Positions 1-7,925 of a stretch of DNA of 57,130 bases are shown here, in pieces. The translations under genes and the position numbers were made by a program. Within the stretch, counting starts at the first letter, position 1; every line of letters begins with the position of its first letter. Source of the DNA: Chitinophagaceae bacterium UBA1946 (lineage in GTDB: Bacteria > Bacteroidota > Bacteroidia > Chitinophagales > Chitinophagaceae); contig DDEU01000046.1 in the NCBI GenBank assembly GCA_002336815.1, forward strand, positions 1,003-58,132, read 5' to 3'. Under the pieces are notes generated by a model that worked only from the letters and a program-made list of their open reading frames with translations, made no database searches and was not told the DNA's origin.

Positions 1-125
1 AAACTCAAAATTCAAAATTCAAAATCCCTGGACCTTCATCTCCGACTTTAAACCCTAAACCTTTGAACTTTAATCTTAAAAGGCCATAACTCAAAATTCA
101 AAACTCATAATTCAAAATTCAAAAA
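1..125. repeat. A/T-rich simple repeat, iterations of CAAAATT
   Basis: Two clusters of a short iterated word (about 6-24 and 91-125) are built from CAAAATT / CTCAAAA / CATAATT units. They lie upstream of lon and contain no open frame of note. Such low-complexity words are common in intergenic DNA of A/T-leaning Bacteroidota; a function is not evident from the sequence. Confidence 0.6.
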
Positions 126-217
126 CATCCGGCACTAATGTTGTCAATATGTACGTTCACATAGAAAAACAACAGAACAGGAAAAGTTTTGACATTTTGA
201 CCATATCTTGAAAAATT

Positions 218-2617
218 ATGAACAGACGATTTAATTTACAGGGACAGGAAGAAGAAATGGAGTTCATGCCCATTATCCCACTTAATGAAGACAATAGCGA
301 CGATAGCGACCTGCAAAGCATTACAGCCGATCTGCCCCTGCTGCCGTTGAGAAATACCGTGCTTTTCCCAGGCGTGGTTTTGCCCATCACTGTAGGAAGA
401 GACAAGAGCATTAAAGCCGTCACCGATGTGTACAAGGGTGACAAATTGATAGGCGTAATAGCGCAAAAAGACAGTAATGTTGAAGAACCTACTGTAAGCG
501 ATTTGGAAGAAATTGGCACCGTGGCAAAAATTGCCAAAATGATCAAAATGCCTGATGGTGGCACTACCATTATTATCCAGGGTAAAAAGAGGTTTAAAAT
601 AGATGAGATCACTTCAGATGATCCTTATTTTAAAGCGAAAATAGAGTTGCTGGAAGAAGAAGTGCTGAAAGACGACAAAGATTTTGACGCCATGGTAAGC
701 AGCATTAAAGACCTGGCTTCGCAGATCATCTCCCTCTCTCCCAACCTGCCCAGTGAGGCCGGCATTATTTTAAAAAACATCGAGAACGCTGCTTTCCTGA
801 TACATTTTGTAAGCAGTAACCTCAGTAGTGAAATAAAAGACAAGCAACGCCTGCTCGTTACCAATAACATCAAGGCGAGGGCTGAGCTACTGCTGAACCT
901 TCTTCATACAGAACTTCAGTACACGGAGTTGAAGAACAAGGTGACCAATAAAACCAGGGCAGAGCTGGACAAGCAGCAAAAAGAATATTTTTTGCAGCAG
1001 CAGATGAAGGCCATCAAAGAAGAGCTGGGTGGTGATAATGTGGCAGAAGTAAAAGAAATGCTCAAAAAGGCCGAGACAAAAAAATGGCCGGCGGCTGCAA
1101 GGGAAATGTTTACGAAGGGCGCCGAAAAACTGGAGCGGATGCACCCCAGCACACCGGACTATTCGGTGGTGTACAATCACCTCGACCTGATGCTTGACCT
1201 TCCATGGCAGGATTATACACCCGATTCATACGATCTTAAAAAAGCAAAAAAGATACTCGACCATGACCATTACGGCATGGAAAAAATAAAGGAAAGGATA
1301 CTTGAATACCTGGCGGTGCTTAAGCTAAAGGGAGATATGAAAAGTCCGATCCTTTGTTTCGTAGGCCCTCCGGGTATCGGTAAAACCAGTCTTGGTAAAA
1401 GTATTGCCAATGCGGTAGCAAGAAAATATGTAAGGGTAAGCCTTGGCGGGCTGCATGATGAAAGTGAGATCCGGGGCCATCGCAAAACCTATATCGGTGC
1501 CATGCCAGGCCGCATCATCCAGTCGGTAAGAAAGATTAAAAGCAGTAACCCGGTAATGATACTCGATGAAATCGATAAGATCGGTGCCGATCACCGTGGA
1601 GATCCTTCTTCTGCCCTGCTGGAAGTACTTGACCCGGAACAGAACAATAATTTTTACGACAATTACCTGGAACTGGAGTATGATCTGAGTAAGGTACTTT
1701 TTATTGCAACTGCCAATAACATCAACAATATACAACCGGCCTTGAGAGACCGCCTGGAGATCATTGACCTGAATGGCTATGCCGTGGAAGAAAAGATCGA
1801 GATCGCTAAACGGCATCTCTTACCAAAACAACAGGAAGCGCATGGGCTGAAGGACGTGAACATTAAAGTGAGCGATAAGGTATTGGAAAAATTGATCGAA
1901 GATTATACGAGAGAAAGTGGTGTCCGTGATCTTGACCGGCAACTGGCTGCAGTGATGCGTAACCTGGCCAAACAGTACGCCATTAAAGGTAAACTGAAAC
2001 CTACACTAACACAGCAGGACCTGGAGAAGATATTGGGAAGGGCAAGATTCACCAATGATATGTACAAAGTAGCCAATATGCCTGGCGTTGCGGTTGGCCT
2101 GGCGTGGACCTATGTGGGAGGAGATATTCTTTTTATTGAAACCTCGTTAAGTGACGGCAAGGGTGAAATGAAAATGACCGGTAACCTTGGTAATGTGATG
2201 AAAGAAAGCGCCAGCACGGCTTTCACCTGGCTGCAGGTAAATGCCAAAAAGCTGGATATTGATGCTGACATGTTTGCAAAGAAAAATGTTCACATCCATA
2301 TTCCTGAAGGAGCGGTACCAAAGGATGGTCCAAGTGCAGGTATCACCATGATGACGGCGTTGACTAGCGCTTTTACCAACCGCAGGATCAGGCCTTACCT
2401 GGCTATGACCGGTGAGATAACGTTACGTGGGCAGGTGTTGCCCGTGGGCGGGATCAAAGAAAAAGTGCTCGCCGCAAAAAGAGCCGGTTTAAAGGAGATC
2501 ATCATGTGCTGGCAGAATGAAAAGGATGTAGAAGAGATCAACCCGGCATTTATCAGGGGCATTAAATTTCATTATGTAAAAACAATGCAGCAGGTATTGG
2601 AAATTGCGCTCACATAA
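218..2617 (+). CDS. lon: ATP-dependent protease Lon (endopeptidase La)
   Basis: Cytoplasmic AAA+ serine protease that unfolds and degrades misfolded and regulatory proteins. The 799-residue product has the full family layout: N-terminal substrate-binding LON domain (about 35-240), coiled-coil linker, AAA+ module with Walker A GPPGIGKT at 383-390 and Walker B ending VMILDEIDK, and a C-terminal protease domain with the catalytic serine in PKDGPSAG (Ser706) and the dyad lysine in GGIKEK (Lys749). Length is typical of the family. The first ATG at 218 is preferred; an in-frame ATG at 257, preceded by a purine-rich GGAAGAAGAA, is an alternative that would lose only 13 residues. The gene appears monocistronic and is followed by a hairpin terminator at 2715-2744. 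I see no heat-shock operator in the 217 bases upstream. Confidence 0.98.
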   Translation: MNRRFNLQGQEEEMEFMPIIPLNEDNSDDSDLQSITADLPLLPLRNTVLFPGVVLPITVGRDKSIKAVTDVYKGDKLIGVIAQKDSNVEEPTVSDLEEIGTVAKIAKMIKMPDGGTTIIIQGKKRFKIDEITSDDPYFKAKIELLEEEVLKDDKDFDAMVSSIKDLASQIISLSPNLPSEAGIILKNIENAAFLIHFVSSNLSSEIKDKQRLLVTNNIKARAELLLNLLHTELQYTELKNKVTNKTRAELDKQQKEYFLQQQMKAIKEELGGDNVAEVKEMLKKAETKKWPAAAREMFTKGAEKLERMHPSTPDYSVVYNHLDLMLDLPWQDYTPDSYDLKKAKKILDHDHYGMEKIKERILEYLAVLKLKGDMKSPILCFVGPPGIGKTSLGKSIANAVARKYVRVSLGGLHDESEIRGHRKTYIGAMPGRIIQSVRKIKSSNPVMILDEIDKIGADHRGDPSSALLEVLDPEQNNNFYDNYLELEYDLSKVLFIATANNINNIQPALRDRLEIIDLNGYAVEEKIEIAKRHLLPKQQEAHGLKDVNIKVSDKVLEKLIEDYTRESGVRDLDRQLAAVMRNLAKQYAIKGKLKPTLTQQDLEKILGRARFTNDMYKVANMPGVAVGLAWTYVGGDILFIETSLSDGKGEMKMTGNLGNVMKESASTAFTWLQVNAKKLDIDADMFAKKNVHIHIPEGAVPKDGPSAGITMMTALTSAFTNRRIRPYLAMTGEITLRGQVLPVGGIKEKVLAAKRAGLKEIIMCWQNEKDVEEINPAFIRGIKFHYVKTMQQVLEIALT

Positions 2618-2669
2618 TATTTTGCATTTAAGCAAACCTTTTTCAACTTAACAGCGTATCTGATGTTGT

Positions 2670-2745
2670 ATAGGAATCAACATTATTCATGTTGGTTGTT
2701 TTAAGGGTTAAAAAAATCCCCCCGATTCCTCGGGGGGATTTTGCA
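2670..2745 (+). ncRNA. Candidate small RNA unit, copy 1 (tandem pair)
   Basis: The first 43 bases (2670-2712) are identical to 2871-2913. They contain a hairpin, ATCAACAT-TATTC-ATGTTGGT (8 pairs with one G-U), then a linker, then an 11-bp GC-rich stem with loop TTCC followed by T-rich sequence, as in a Rho-independent terminator. The second copy keeps the same layout while its terminator stem carries a compensatory change. That pattern suggests a small transcript of about 75-80 nt under structural selection. No clear -33/-7 promoter is seen directly upstream, so this copy could instead be processed from the lon 3' UTR. No known family is assigned. Confidence 0.5.
2715..2744 (+). terminator. 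Rho-independent terminator after lon / copy 1
   Basis: Stem AATCCCCCCGA / TCGGGGGGATT (11 bp) with loop TTCC, followed by a short T-run. It lies about 100 bases after the lon stop codon and forms the 3' end of the first repeat unit. Confidence 0.8.
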
Positions 2746-2870
2746 TTTTAGCAAAGAAAATTTGTAATGCGAATTTTATAACTGCAAAAGCCTCAATAGC
2801 ATGGGATGATTTTGAAAAAAAGTTATAAAAAAAATTAACAATATTTAACTAAACGCTGTAAATTGCGCTC

Positions 2871-2950
2871 ATAGGAATCAACATTATTCATGTTGGTTGT
2901 TTTAAGGGTTAAAGAAAATTCCCTCCGATTCCTCGGAGGGGATATTTTTT
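2871..2950 (+). ncRNA. Candidate small RNA unit, copy 2 (tandem pair)
   Basis: Second copy of the unit at 2670. The 43-base 5' part is identical, including the small hairpin. The terminator stem differs: CCCTCCGA / TCGGAGGG with the same TTCC loop and a longer T-run. A C-G pair in copy 1 is a T-A pair here, so pairing is kept although sequence changed. A TAAATTGC word at 2859-2866, close to the Bacteroidota -7 element TAnnTTTG, sits just upstream and could be its own promoter. The call is inference from repeat structure and covariation. Confidence 0.5.
2918..2950 (+). terminator. Rho-independent terminator of copy 2
   Basis: Stem ATTCCCTCCGA / TCGGAGGGGAT with one G-U pair, loop TTCC, followed by a T-run at 2945-2952. 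It ends the second repeat unit. Confidence 0.75.
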
Positions 2951-3050
2951 TTAGGATGTCCCTGGTGCTGCAACAGGCTTCGTTCTGTCAACTCTTACGG
3001 GGCAGCGTTACCGTCGAGAATAATATTTCTGGATATAAAGGGAAGAAGGT

Positions 3051-3650
3051 TTAGCCCTTAACTGCTGCCATTTTTTTCCCCAGCTTCACTACAAAAAAAG
3101 TAATGACAATGGCGGCGATCACATCGATGGAATAATGTGCATGCTGAAACAATACCAGCAGTCCTACCGTGAAGGTAGAGAACCAGCCGAGTATCTTATC
3201 AGTCTTCTTCTCAAAACAAAGCGCCAGGATCAGCATATTGGAGGTATGACCGGAGAAGAAGAGGTCTTTGGTAATAAAAATATCCTTACCACCGTAGGTG
3301 AGGCTGGTGAGCGGATCTTTTATGGTAATAATGGTAAGTGGTGGATTGAGCGGCGTAAGATAGATGGTGGTCATCCTTAGCAGTGTAAGTAATATCACGC
3401 AATAGATCGCCTGCAAAAAGATCTCCGGCCTTTTATAGGATCTTACGAAAAACAGCAGTGTGGTAGACCAGATGATGATAAATATCGGTACCGAAAAATC
3501 TCTTGGGCCAATGAGATCGAGGAACCAGTCGTTGAGTACCACTCCATCCCGGCTTTCGATCATGGCGAAAAAAGAAGGAAGGGCCATCAGGATAAATGCA
3601 AATACCAGCATGCCTGCTACCAGTTTGTTCCTGAACCGGGTGTTCTCCAT
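3051..3650 (-). CDS. PAP2-fold membrane protein of the sphingomyelin synthase-like type
   Basis: Predicted polytopic membrane enzyme of about 199 residues. It carries the signature of the sphingomyelin-synthase branch of PAP2 phosphotransferases: a motif LLRMTTIYLTPL (about 90-101) like the SMS 'D2' segment, then SGHT (His135) and HYSIDV (His172, Asp176), giving the His-His-Asp triad with the H-x3-D spacing of the family. Several hydrophobic segments surround these motifs. Family members move phospho-headgroups between lipids in a membrane; here a role in sphingolipid or phospholipid headgroup transfer is inferred, and a plain lipid phosphatase is the alternative. The ATG at 3650 is chosen over an in-frame GTG at 3704 because a TACATTTG -7 box lies at 3709-3716, only 4 bases from the GTG but a normal leader length from the ATG. 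Confidence 0.75.
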   Translation of the reverse strand: MENTRFRNKLVAGMLVFAFILMALPSFFAMIESRDGVVLNDWFLDLIGPRDFSVPIFIIIWSTTLLFFVRSYKRPEIFLQAIYCVILLTLLRMTTIYLTPLNPPLTIITIKDPLTSLTYGGKDIFITKDLFFSGHTSNMLILALCFEKKTDKILGWFSTFTVGLLVLFQHAHYSIDVIAAIVITFFVVKLGKKMAAVKG

Positions 3651-3708
3651 TGCCCGTCCCCAATTGGTTGTTTTAATCCCTGCGTAATTTGTTTGTTGCT
3701 GCACCGTG

Positions 3709-3716
3709 CAAATGTA
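3709..3716 (-). promoter_or_regulatory. -7 box TACATTTG of the PAP2-like gene
   Basis: Exact match on the minus strand to the Bacteroidota -7 consensus TAnnTTTG, placed 58 bases before the ATG at 3650. A -33 TTG at the standard 19-base spacing is not present, so the assignment is tentative. Confidence 0.4.
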
Positions 3717-3788
3717 ACTTATCAGCAGCTATTTTTTAAAATCCGGCAGCCAAATTAACAGCTTGTTTAATAGTGGGGTTACAATAAA

Positions 3789-3817
3789 AACAGGGCTCCG
3801 CAAACCGAAACCCTGTT
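3789..3817 (-). terminator. Terminator of the ECF sigma / DUF4097 operon
   Basis: Inverted repeat AACAGGG / CCCTGTT separated by 15 bases. Read on the minus strand it is followed by a TTTTTATTG tract. It lies 30 bases after the stop codon of the DUF4097-like gene. Confidence 0.7.
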
Positions 3818-3846
3818 CTTTAATTAACTGCTGGTGAAAAATGGCT

Positions 3847-4851
3847 TTAAGTAGTTCTTCTTTTTTGCTTTTGTTTTTCTTTGCCTTCATCTTTCATATC
3901 CTCTTCACTTGCTTCGCCCAAAATGATCTTCCCAAAACTGGTCTTTATTTTAATGGGGATATTTCCGCCGCCCGATCTGCCCTCGTATTTGTAATCGAAT
4001 TTTGGGCCACTGTCTTCCTCGTCTTCGTCACTGGTAAATTTAATGCCGGTGCCATTTTTAAAGCTGCCGAAACTGGTGTTGATCGTATAGGCAGCGGACA
4101 ACCCATTTGAAGGCCGGATATTAACAGTAGAATAAGATGCGTTCAGATCCAGCGAGGTAAGCGCATTATCAATGGTCACCTTGCTGGCACTGCAGAATTC
4201 AAAACTAAGTTTGGTGTTACCGGTCAATTTTTTAAAACTGGCGGATGAAAATTTGATGCTGATATTTCCATTGGCGATACTGCCAAAATCTCCGCTGCTA
4301 AATTCTACGGTGATATTTTTTACATCCGACAGGTCACCGGTCGTTAACGGGCCAAATTTATTGTGCAGGTTCACCCTGCCTTTAAAATCGGGAATGATGG
4401 TTGGGCCAAATTCGTTTACCACCTGCAGCTCATTTGTTTCCGGCATGTAAATACTGTAGTTTACTTCCATGCTGCTTTTTTCATTCTTACCATTGTTGTG
4501 ATTGTTGATGGTAGTTTTAAAAGATACATCGCCGCCGCTTTGTTTTTCGCTGATGCTGATGCCATCCAGTAATTTGACAGCGGATGCTTCTTTGATGGCA
4601 CTTACTTCCACGCTCACCTCTACTTTTATCTCATTCTTATTCCAGGTATGCACTTCTACCTTTCCAAAAGAATTGCTGATATCAAGTTTGTCGCCGCCTG
4701 CAACCGTATAAGTTTTATTGATCGTTTTGGTCTTAACGAAGTCATACTTTTTTTTGTGATCATTGTCGTTGTCATTGTCGGTCTGTGCAAAGCATACAAC
4801 CTGCATTGCAAAGGCGATGCTGATGCTAAGTAAAAGTTTTGTTTTTTTCAT
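3847..4851 (-). CDS. Secreted DUF4097-like (adhesin-type beta-solenoid) protein
   Basis: 334 residues with a signal peptide (about 1-23, cleavage after CFAQ). The body is made of short repeating beta-strands with alternating charged and hydrophobic residues ('FGKVEVHTWNKNEIKVEV' is typical), as in DUF4097 / 'putative adhesin' proteins, and the tail is rich in Lys, Glu and Gln. It is the last gene of a three-gene operon with an ECF sigma factor and a membrane anti-sigma-like protein, overlapping the latter by 26 bases. The location is probably periplasm or outer membrane. The context suggests that it is a target or sensor of envelope status; its biochemical role is unknown. Confidence 0.75.
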   Translation of the reverse strand: MKKTKLLLSISIAFAMQVVCFAQTDNDNDNDHKKKYDFVKTKTINKTYTVAGGDKLDISNSFGKVEVHTWNKNEIKVEVSVEVSAIKEASAVKLLDGISISEKQSGGDVSFKTTINNHNNGKNEKSSMEVNYSIYMPETNELQVVNEFGPTIIPDFKGRVNLHNKFGPLTTGDLSDVKNITVEFSSGDFGSIANGNISIKFSSASFKKLTGNTKLSFEFCSASKVTIDNALTSLDLNASYSTVNIRPSNGLSAAYTINTSFGSFKNGTGIKFTSDEDEEDSGPKFDYKYEGRSGGGNIPIKIKTSFGKIILGEASEEDMKDEGKEKQKQKRRTT

Positions 4852-5410
4852 GGCTGTATTTTTTTGAATGTTTTACCTGGTTAATGATGTTCAATTGCTG
4901 GTTGAGCACATTCAGTTGCAGTTGCAGGTTCTGCACCATGGCTTCTATCAGCATTTCTTTATTGGGTGTTGCGCTGAGCTGATTTTTAAGGGTGCGGTAC
5001 GAACTGTCGAGCTGGTTGATATCATTGGTGAATTTTTGATACAACTCCGGCTGTTCTTTGGAAAGCACCTTTAGCTCCTCCTGTTTTAAAACGATCATTT
5101 TTGCAATGGCGCTCACTTCCGGCGCAGCTTCGGGAAGCACGGCTGCAATATCGCTCACGGAAGTATCCCTGCCGGTATTGACAATGCTGGTATCCGGCCC
5201 GGCAGTTTTACGGGGAAGCAGTAAAAAAAACGCCCCGGTTACAAGGAGTACAGACGCAGCCATACTCCATCTGAGAACAGATCGCTTTTTAATAACGGTT
5301 GGCTGCTGATCCGGTAAAAACACCGCCACTTTTTTCCACAGGTGTGGTGAAGGCGTCTCATCATCCATGGCCTCCCGGTTTTGATCAATAAATTCTTCCA
5401 GCCTGCTCAT
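4826..5410 (-). CDS. Single-span membrane protein, probable anti-sigma factor
   Basis: 194 residues. The N-terminal cytoplasmic part (1-45) has the short, acidic start and a 'HLWKKV' segment seen in anti-sigma-type proteins of this group. It is followed by one transmembrane helix (about 48-66) and a periplasmic part with a Gln/Leu-rich coiled-coil region (about 110-180). There is no zinc-binding HxxxCxxC motif. It overlaps the ECF sigma gene upstream and the DUF4097-like gene downstream by 26 bases each, which implies translational coupling. The role as the membrane tether of the partner sigma factor is inferred from gene order and topology. Confidence 0.65.
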   Translation of the reverse strand: MSRLEEFIDQNREAMDDETPSPHLWKKVAVFLPDQQPTVIKKRSVLRWSMAASVLLVTGAFFLLLPRKTAGPDTSIVNTGRDTSVSDIAAVLPEAAPEVSAIAKMIVLKQEELKVLSKEQPELYQKFTNDINQLDSSYRTLKNQLSATPNKEMLIEAMVQNLQLQLNVLNQQLNIINQVKHSKKYSHEKNKTFT

Positions 5411-5948
5411 ATTCTTTGTTGATTAATTGAACTAATTTTTGTTTGGCCCTGATGTACTGCGTACGCACCGTAGATTCAGCCAGCAACAGGATGCCTGCGA
5501 TCTCCTGGTGATCGTACCCCTCCAGTAAATAAAGGCTCAGCACGGTACGGTATCCATCGGGCAATTGCATAATGGCATTTTTAACAGCAGCAACCTGCAG
5601 CGTAATATCTTCTTCGTCATAACTGCCTGCTTCTATGTTGTCGGCCGCATCCGTTGCATCAATGTCTACTGCATACTTCCTTTTTTTAAGCTGGTTTATC
5701 GCCCGGTTCACACAGATCTGTTTCAGCCATCCTCCAAACGTTGTGCGGTATTCAAAGCTGCCGATATTCCTGAATGCCTCGGTAAAACTCTCCTGCAGCA
5801 CATCTTCTGCTTCAGCAGTGTTGTTGAGTATGCGCAGGCAGGTATTGTACATGGCTTTTACGTACTGTTCGTACAATGCCTTGTAACCTGATACATCGCC
5901 GCTTTTGCAACGTTCAACAAGTTGGTCTTTTTCGATGGCTATATTCAC
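5385..5948 (-). CDS. RNA polymerase ECF-type sigma-70 factor
   Basis: 187 residues with the two expected domains: sigma-2 (about 10-95; 'YNTCLRILNNTAEAEDVLQESF' is the region 2 helix and 'FGGWLKQICVNRAINQLKK' is region 2.4) and sigma-4 (about 125-180; helix-turn-helix 'GYDHQEIAGILLLAESTVRTQYIRAK'). It redirects RNA polymerase to a small regulon, usually in response to envelope or metabolic signals. It is the first gene of the operon with the anti-sigma-like and DUF4097-like genes. No standard TAnnTTTG promoter is visible upstream, which would fit autoregulation, but I cannot identify the site. Confidence 0.92.
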   Translation of the reverse strand: MNIAIEKDQLVERCKSGDVSGYKALYEQYVKAMYNTCLRILNNTAEAEDVLQESFTEAFRNIGSFEYRTTFGGWLKQICVNRAINQLKKRKYAVDIDATDAADNIEAGSYDEEDITLQVAAVKNAIMQLPDGYRTVLSLYLLEGYDHQEIAGILLLAESTVRTQYIRAKQKLVQLINKEYEQAGRIY

Positions 5949-6093
5949 TTAAAAAATCAGTGTTTGTATTAGAGACAACACAGTTTGATCAATGTTGCAT
6001 CCCTTACAAAATAAGCATAATTATTTTTTTGCGGTCATGCTGAAAGCCATGCCGTTAAAAACAATACCTTTAGCAGCTATCAACAATTTCATC

Positions 6094-6645
6094 ATGATCA
6101 GGTACAAAAAAATAGCACCAGCCCTGCTATTGGTAATAAGCATTTTGTCATTTACTGTTGTTACAGCTGATTGGGTAGTATTTAGATCACACGGTTTTGT
6201 GGCATCTTTTCCCAAAAAACCTGAGGCTGATTCACAGGTGATCAATTCGGCTTTTGGCAAACTTCAAATGAATAGTTTTATGTATGATGCCTCCGCAGAC
6301 AGTACAGATGAAAATCTTGTGTATGGCGTAATGGCTACAAAATACCCGGACTCACTGGCGAAAGCGGCCAACAATAAGGCGTTCATCAAAGGATTTTTTG
6401 ATGGCGTAACAAAAGGAAGTGTAAAATCTGTAAATGGAAAACTGCTGTCAGAAAAAGACATTGAGCTGGATGGTTATCCCGGGAAGGAAATACGGGTAGA
6501 TTTTCAAAATGGCCTTGCAGTGATCCGCATGCGCATTTACATGGTGAAAACCATGATGTTCACACTGCAAACAATTTGTTATACAGAAAAGGACGAAAAT
6601 AAATCCATGTACAGGTTCCTGGAATCTTTCAGTCTGGTAAAGTGA
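6094..6645 (+). CDS. Secreted protein of unknown function (PsbP/DUF1795-like profile)
   Basis: 183 residues from the ATG at 6094, which starts directly before a signal peptide (MIRYKKIAPALLLVISILSF). An upstream in-frame ATG at 5992 would add 34 residues before the signal peptide and is disfavoured. The mature part opens with 'HGFVASFPKKP' and later has 'LDGYPGKEIRVDF' and a closing 'YRFLESFSLVK'. Small secreted proteins with this pattern (FPxxP near the start, GYPGxE in the middle, FLxSF at the end) occur widely, with no established role. It is divergent from the ECF sigma operon, with about 145 bases between start codons. Confidence 0.6.
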   Translation: MIRYKKIAPALLLVISILSFTVVTADWVVFRSHGFVASFPKKPEADSQVINSAFGKLQMNSFMYDASADSTDENLVYGVMATKYPDSLAKAANNKAFIKGFFDGVTKGSVKSVNGKLLSEKDIELDGYPGKEIRVDFQNGLAVIRMRIYMVKTMMFTLQTICYTEKDENKSMYRFLESFSLVK

Positions 6646-6733
6646 GCAGTAACGTGATTGGTAAAACCGGAGGTTAGTAATTATCAGGTTAACCTGGAGT
6701 AAGCAGCGGAAGGATTAATTGTGTTTCTGCAAA

Positions 6734-7816
6734 TTACTTGCTCACCATCGGCTGGGTGGCCTTCTTATTCCTTTCTTCTGTATCTGCATTCAATACTACG
6801 GAAAGCACAAAAAGTATTTTGCCATCTGCCATTGCATCATCGGCATTTAGTATCTCTGCAGAAGAAAACTGGCTGTCGGTGCAGTTAACGCAGCCGAGGA
6901 TGATCTCTTCTTTCTTAAAATTAATTTTACCTGCTGTGGTGGGAACTACCATGCCGGTATTGGGAGAACTGCCACCATAAAAACGGATGTTCTCTTCATT
7001 CAGCATTCTTAACTGGTACAGCGTCATGCCGGCATGCACACCACTCTTAAATATCCAGTTACTTTCTGCCACATATTTTCCCGATTGCATGGCGCTTTTT
7101 AATTTTAGCTGACCGCCAAACAATACATCATCAATACCGGTTCGGTTCACTTCATCTTTCCAGATAAAAACTACTTGTCTCGCCGTATTAATGAACAACA
7201 CGGAGCAATTCACCAGTTCGTTTCCTGAAAAATAATAGAAATCCTTTGTTACATTTTCTTCTCCAAAATAATATAGCAGGTATTCATGCGATGTAAAATA
7301 AAGTAGGTCATCTGCATAATAGAGGTCCTTTGAATCAGGAAAATCCTGGTCATGGAAGAGTAGAGAATATAAGGTGGTACTGTCTTTTATTTCGGTGAAT
7401 GTTATTGCCGAGCGATCTTTGTGCTGGAACAATAATGTTGCGGTAGCAGGGTCGCCTTCCTGGTTACAGTGATAGCCTGCCGTTTTCAATTCATCTACAA
7501 GAGCTGCAAACTCAGCCTGTGATGAAGTTTGGTAAATGAGCGAAAAGTTATCCTTCCATTCTTTTGAAACCATACAGCGTTTTACGGAATCAACTGGTTT
7601 TTTCTTTTTGATCTCGGCCTTGTAATCGTATGTTTTTACGAGCGTATCATTCAGTTTGGAAGAGTTGGAAAGGAGAAATCTTTTTTTTGCTGCCCAGTCA
7701 TCAAATTTCGAAGTTGGCATCAACAAGGTGGAAAGCAACTTGTCGGCAGACAAAGCCTGGGCCGACACTACTTGTGTGGCAAAAGTAAAAGCGGCAAATA
7801 CCGTCAACTTTTTCAT
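6734..7816 (-). CDS. Secreted hypothetical protein
   Basis: 360 residues with a clear signal peptide (about 1-19, ending VVSAQA). I recognise no domain. The mature part is mixed alpha/beta without repeats, with a 'CVNC' motif near residue 315 that could bind metal or form a disulfide. It stands alone between a convergent small secreted protein gene and mqnA. Base composition matches its neighbours. A periplasmic or surface location is likely; the function is unknown. Confidence 0.6.
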   Translation of the reverse strand: MKKLTVFAAFTFATQVVSAQALSADKLLSTLLMPTSKFDDWAAKKRFLLSNSSKLNDTLVKTYDYKAEIKKKKPVDSVKRCMVSKEWKDNFSLIYQTSSQAEFAALVDELKTAGYHCNQEGDPATATLLFQHKDRSAITFTEIKDSTTLYSLLFHDQDFPDSKDLYYADDLLYFTSHEYLLYYFGEENVTKDFYYFSGNELVNCSVLFINTARQVVFIWKDEVNRTGIDDVLFGGQLKLKSAMQSGKYVAESNWIFKSGVHAGMTLYQLRMLNEENIRFYGGSSPNTGMVVPTTAGKINFKKEEIILGCVNCTDSQFSSAEILNADDAMADGKILFVLSVVLNADTEERNKKATQPMVSK

Positions 7817-7925
7817 TGGTCTGTTAAACTCTCCCGGGTTGCATTAATAATATGGCATTACTGCCTGTACAGGAGTATCTAACGAAAAAAAGTGACGGAT
7901 ATTATGATAATCAGGAATAAGTGAT

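Larger units (their letters stand above)
2618..3050. other. 433-bp gene-free stretch between lon and the PAP2 gene
   Basis: Besides the two small-RNA-like units it holds an A-rich spacer (about 2760-2850) and a tail (2953-3050) containing a 32-codon open frame from ATG 2956 to TAG 3052. That frame has no recognisable similarity and no sign of being a gene. The word AAATTGCGCTCA occurs both over the lon stop codon (2601-2612) and immediately before copy 2 (2860-2871). Confidence 0.6.

Noticed and set aside
2956..3054. 32-codon open frame after repeat copy 2
   Set aside because: Short, no similarity, no start signal; probably chance.
3651..3704. GTG start at 3704 for the PAP2-like gene
   Set aside because: The -7 box at 3709-3716 would leave no leader, while the ATG at 3650 starts at a normal distance and directly before the membrane region.
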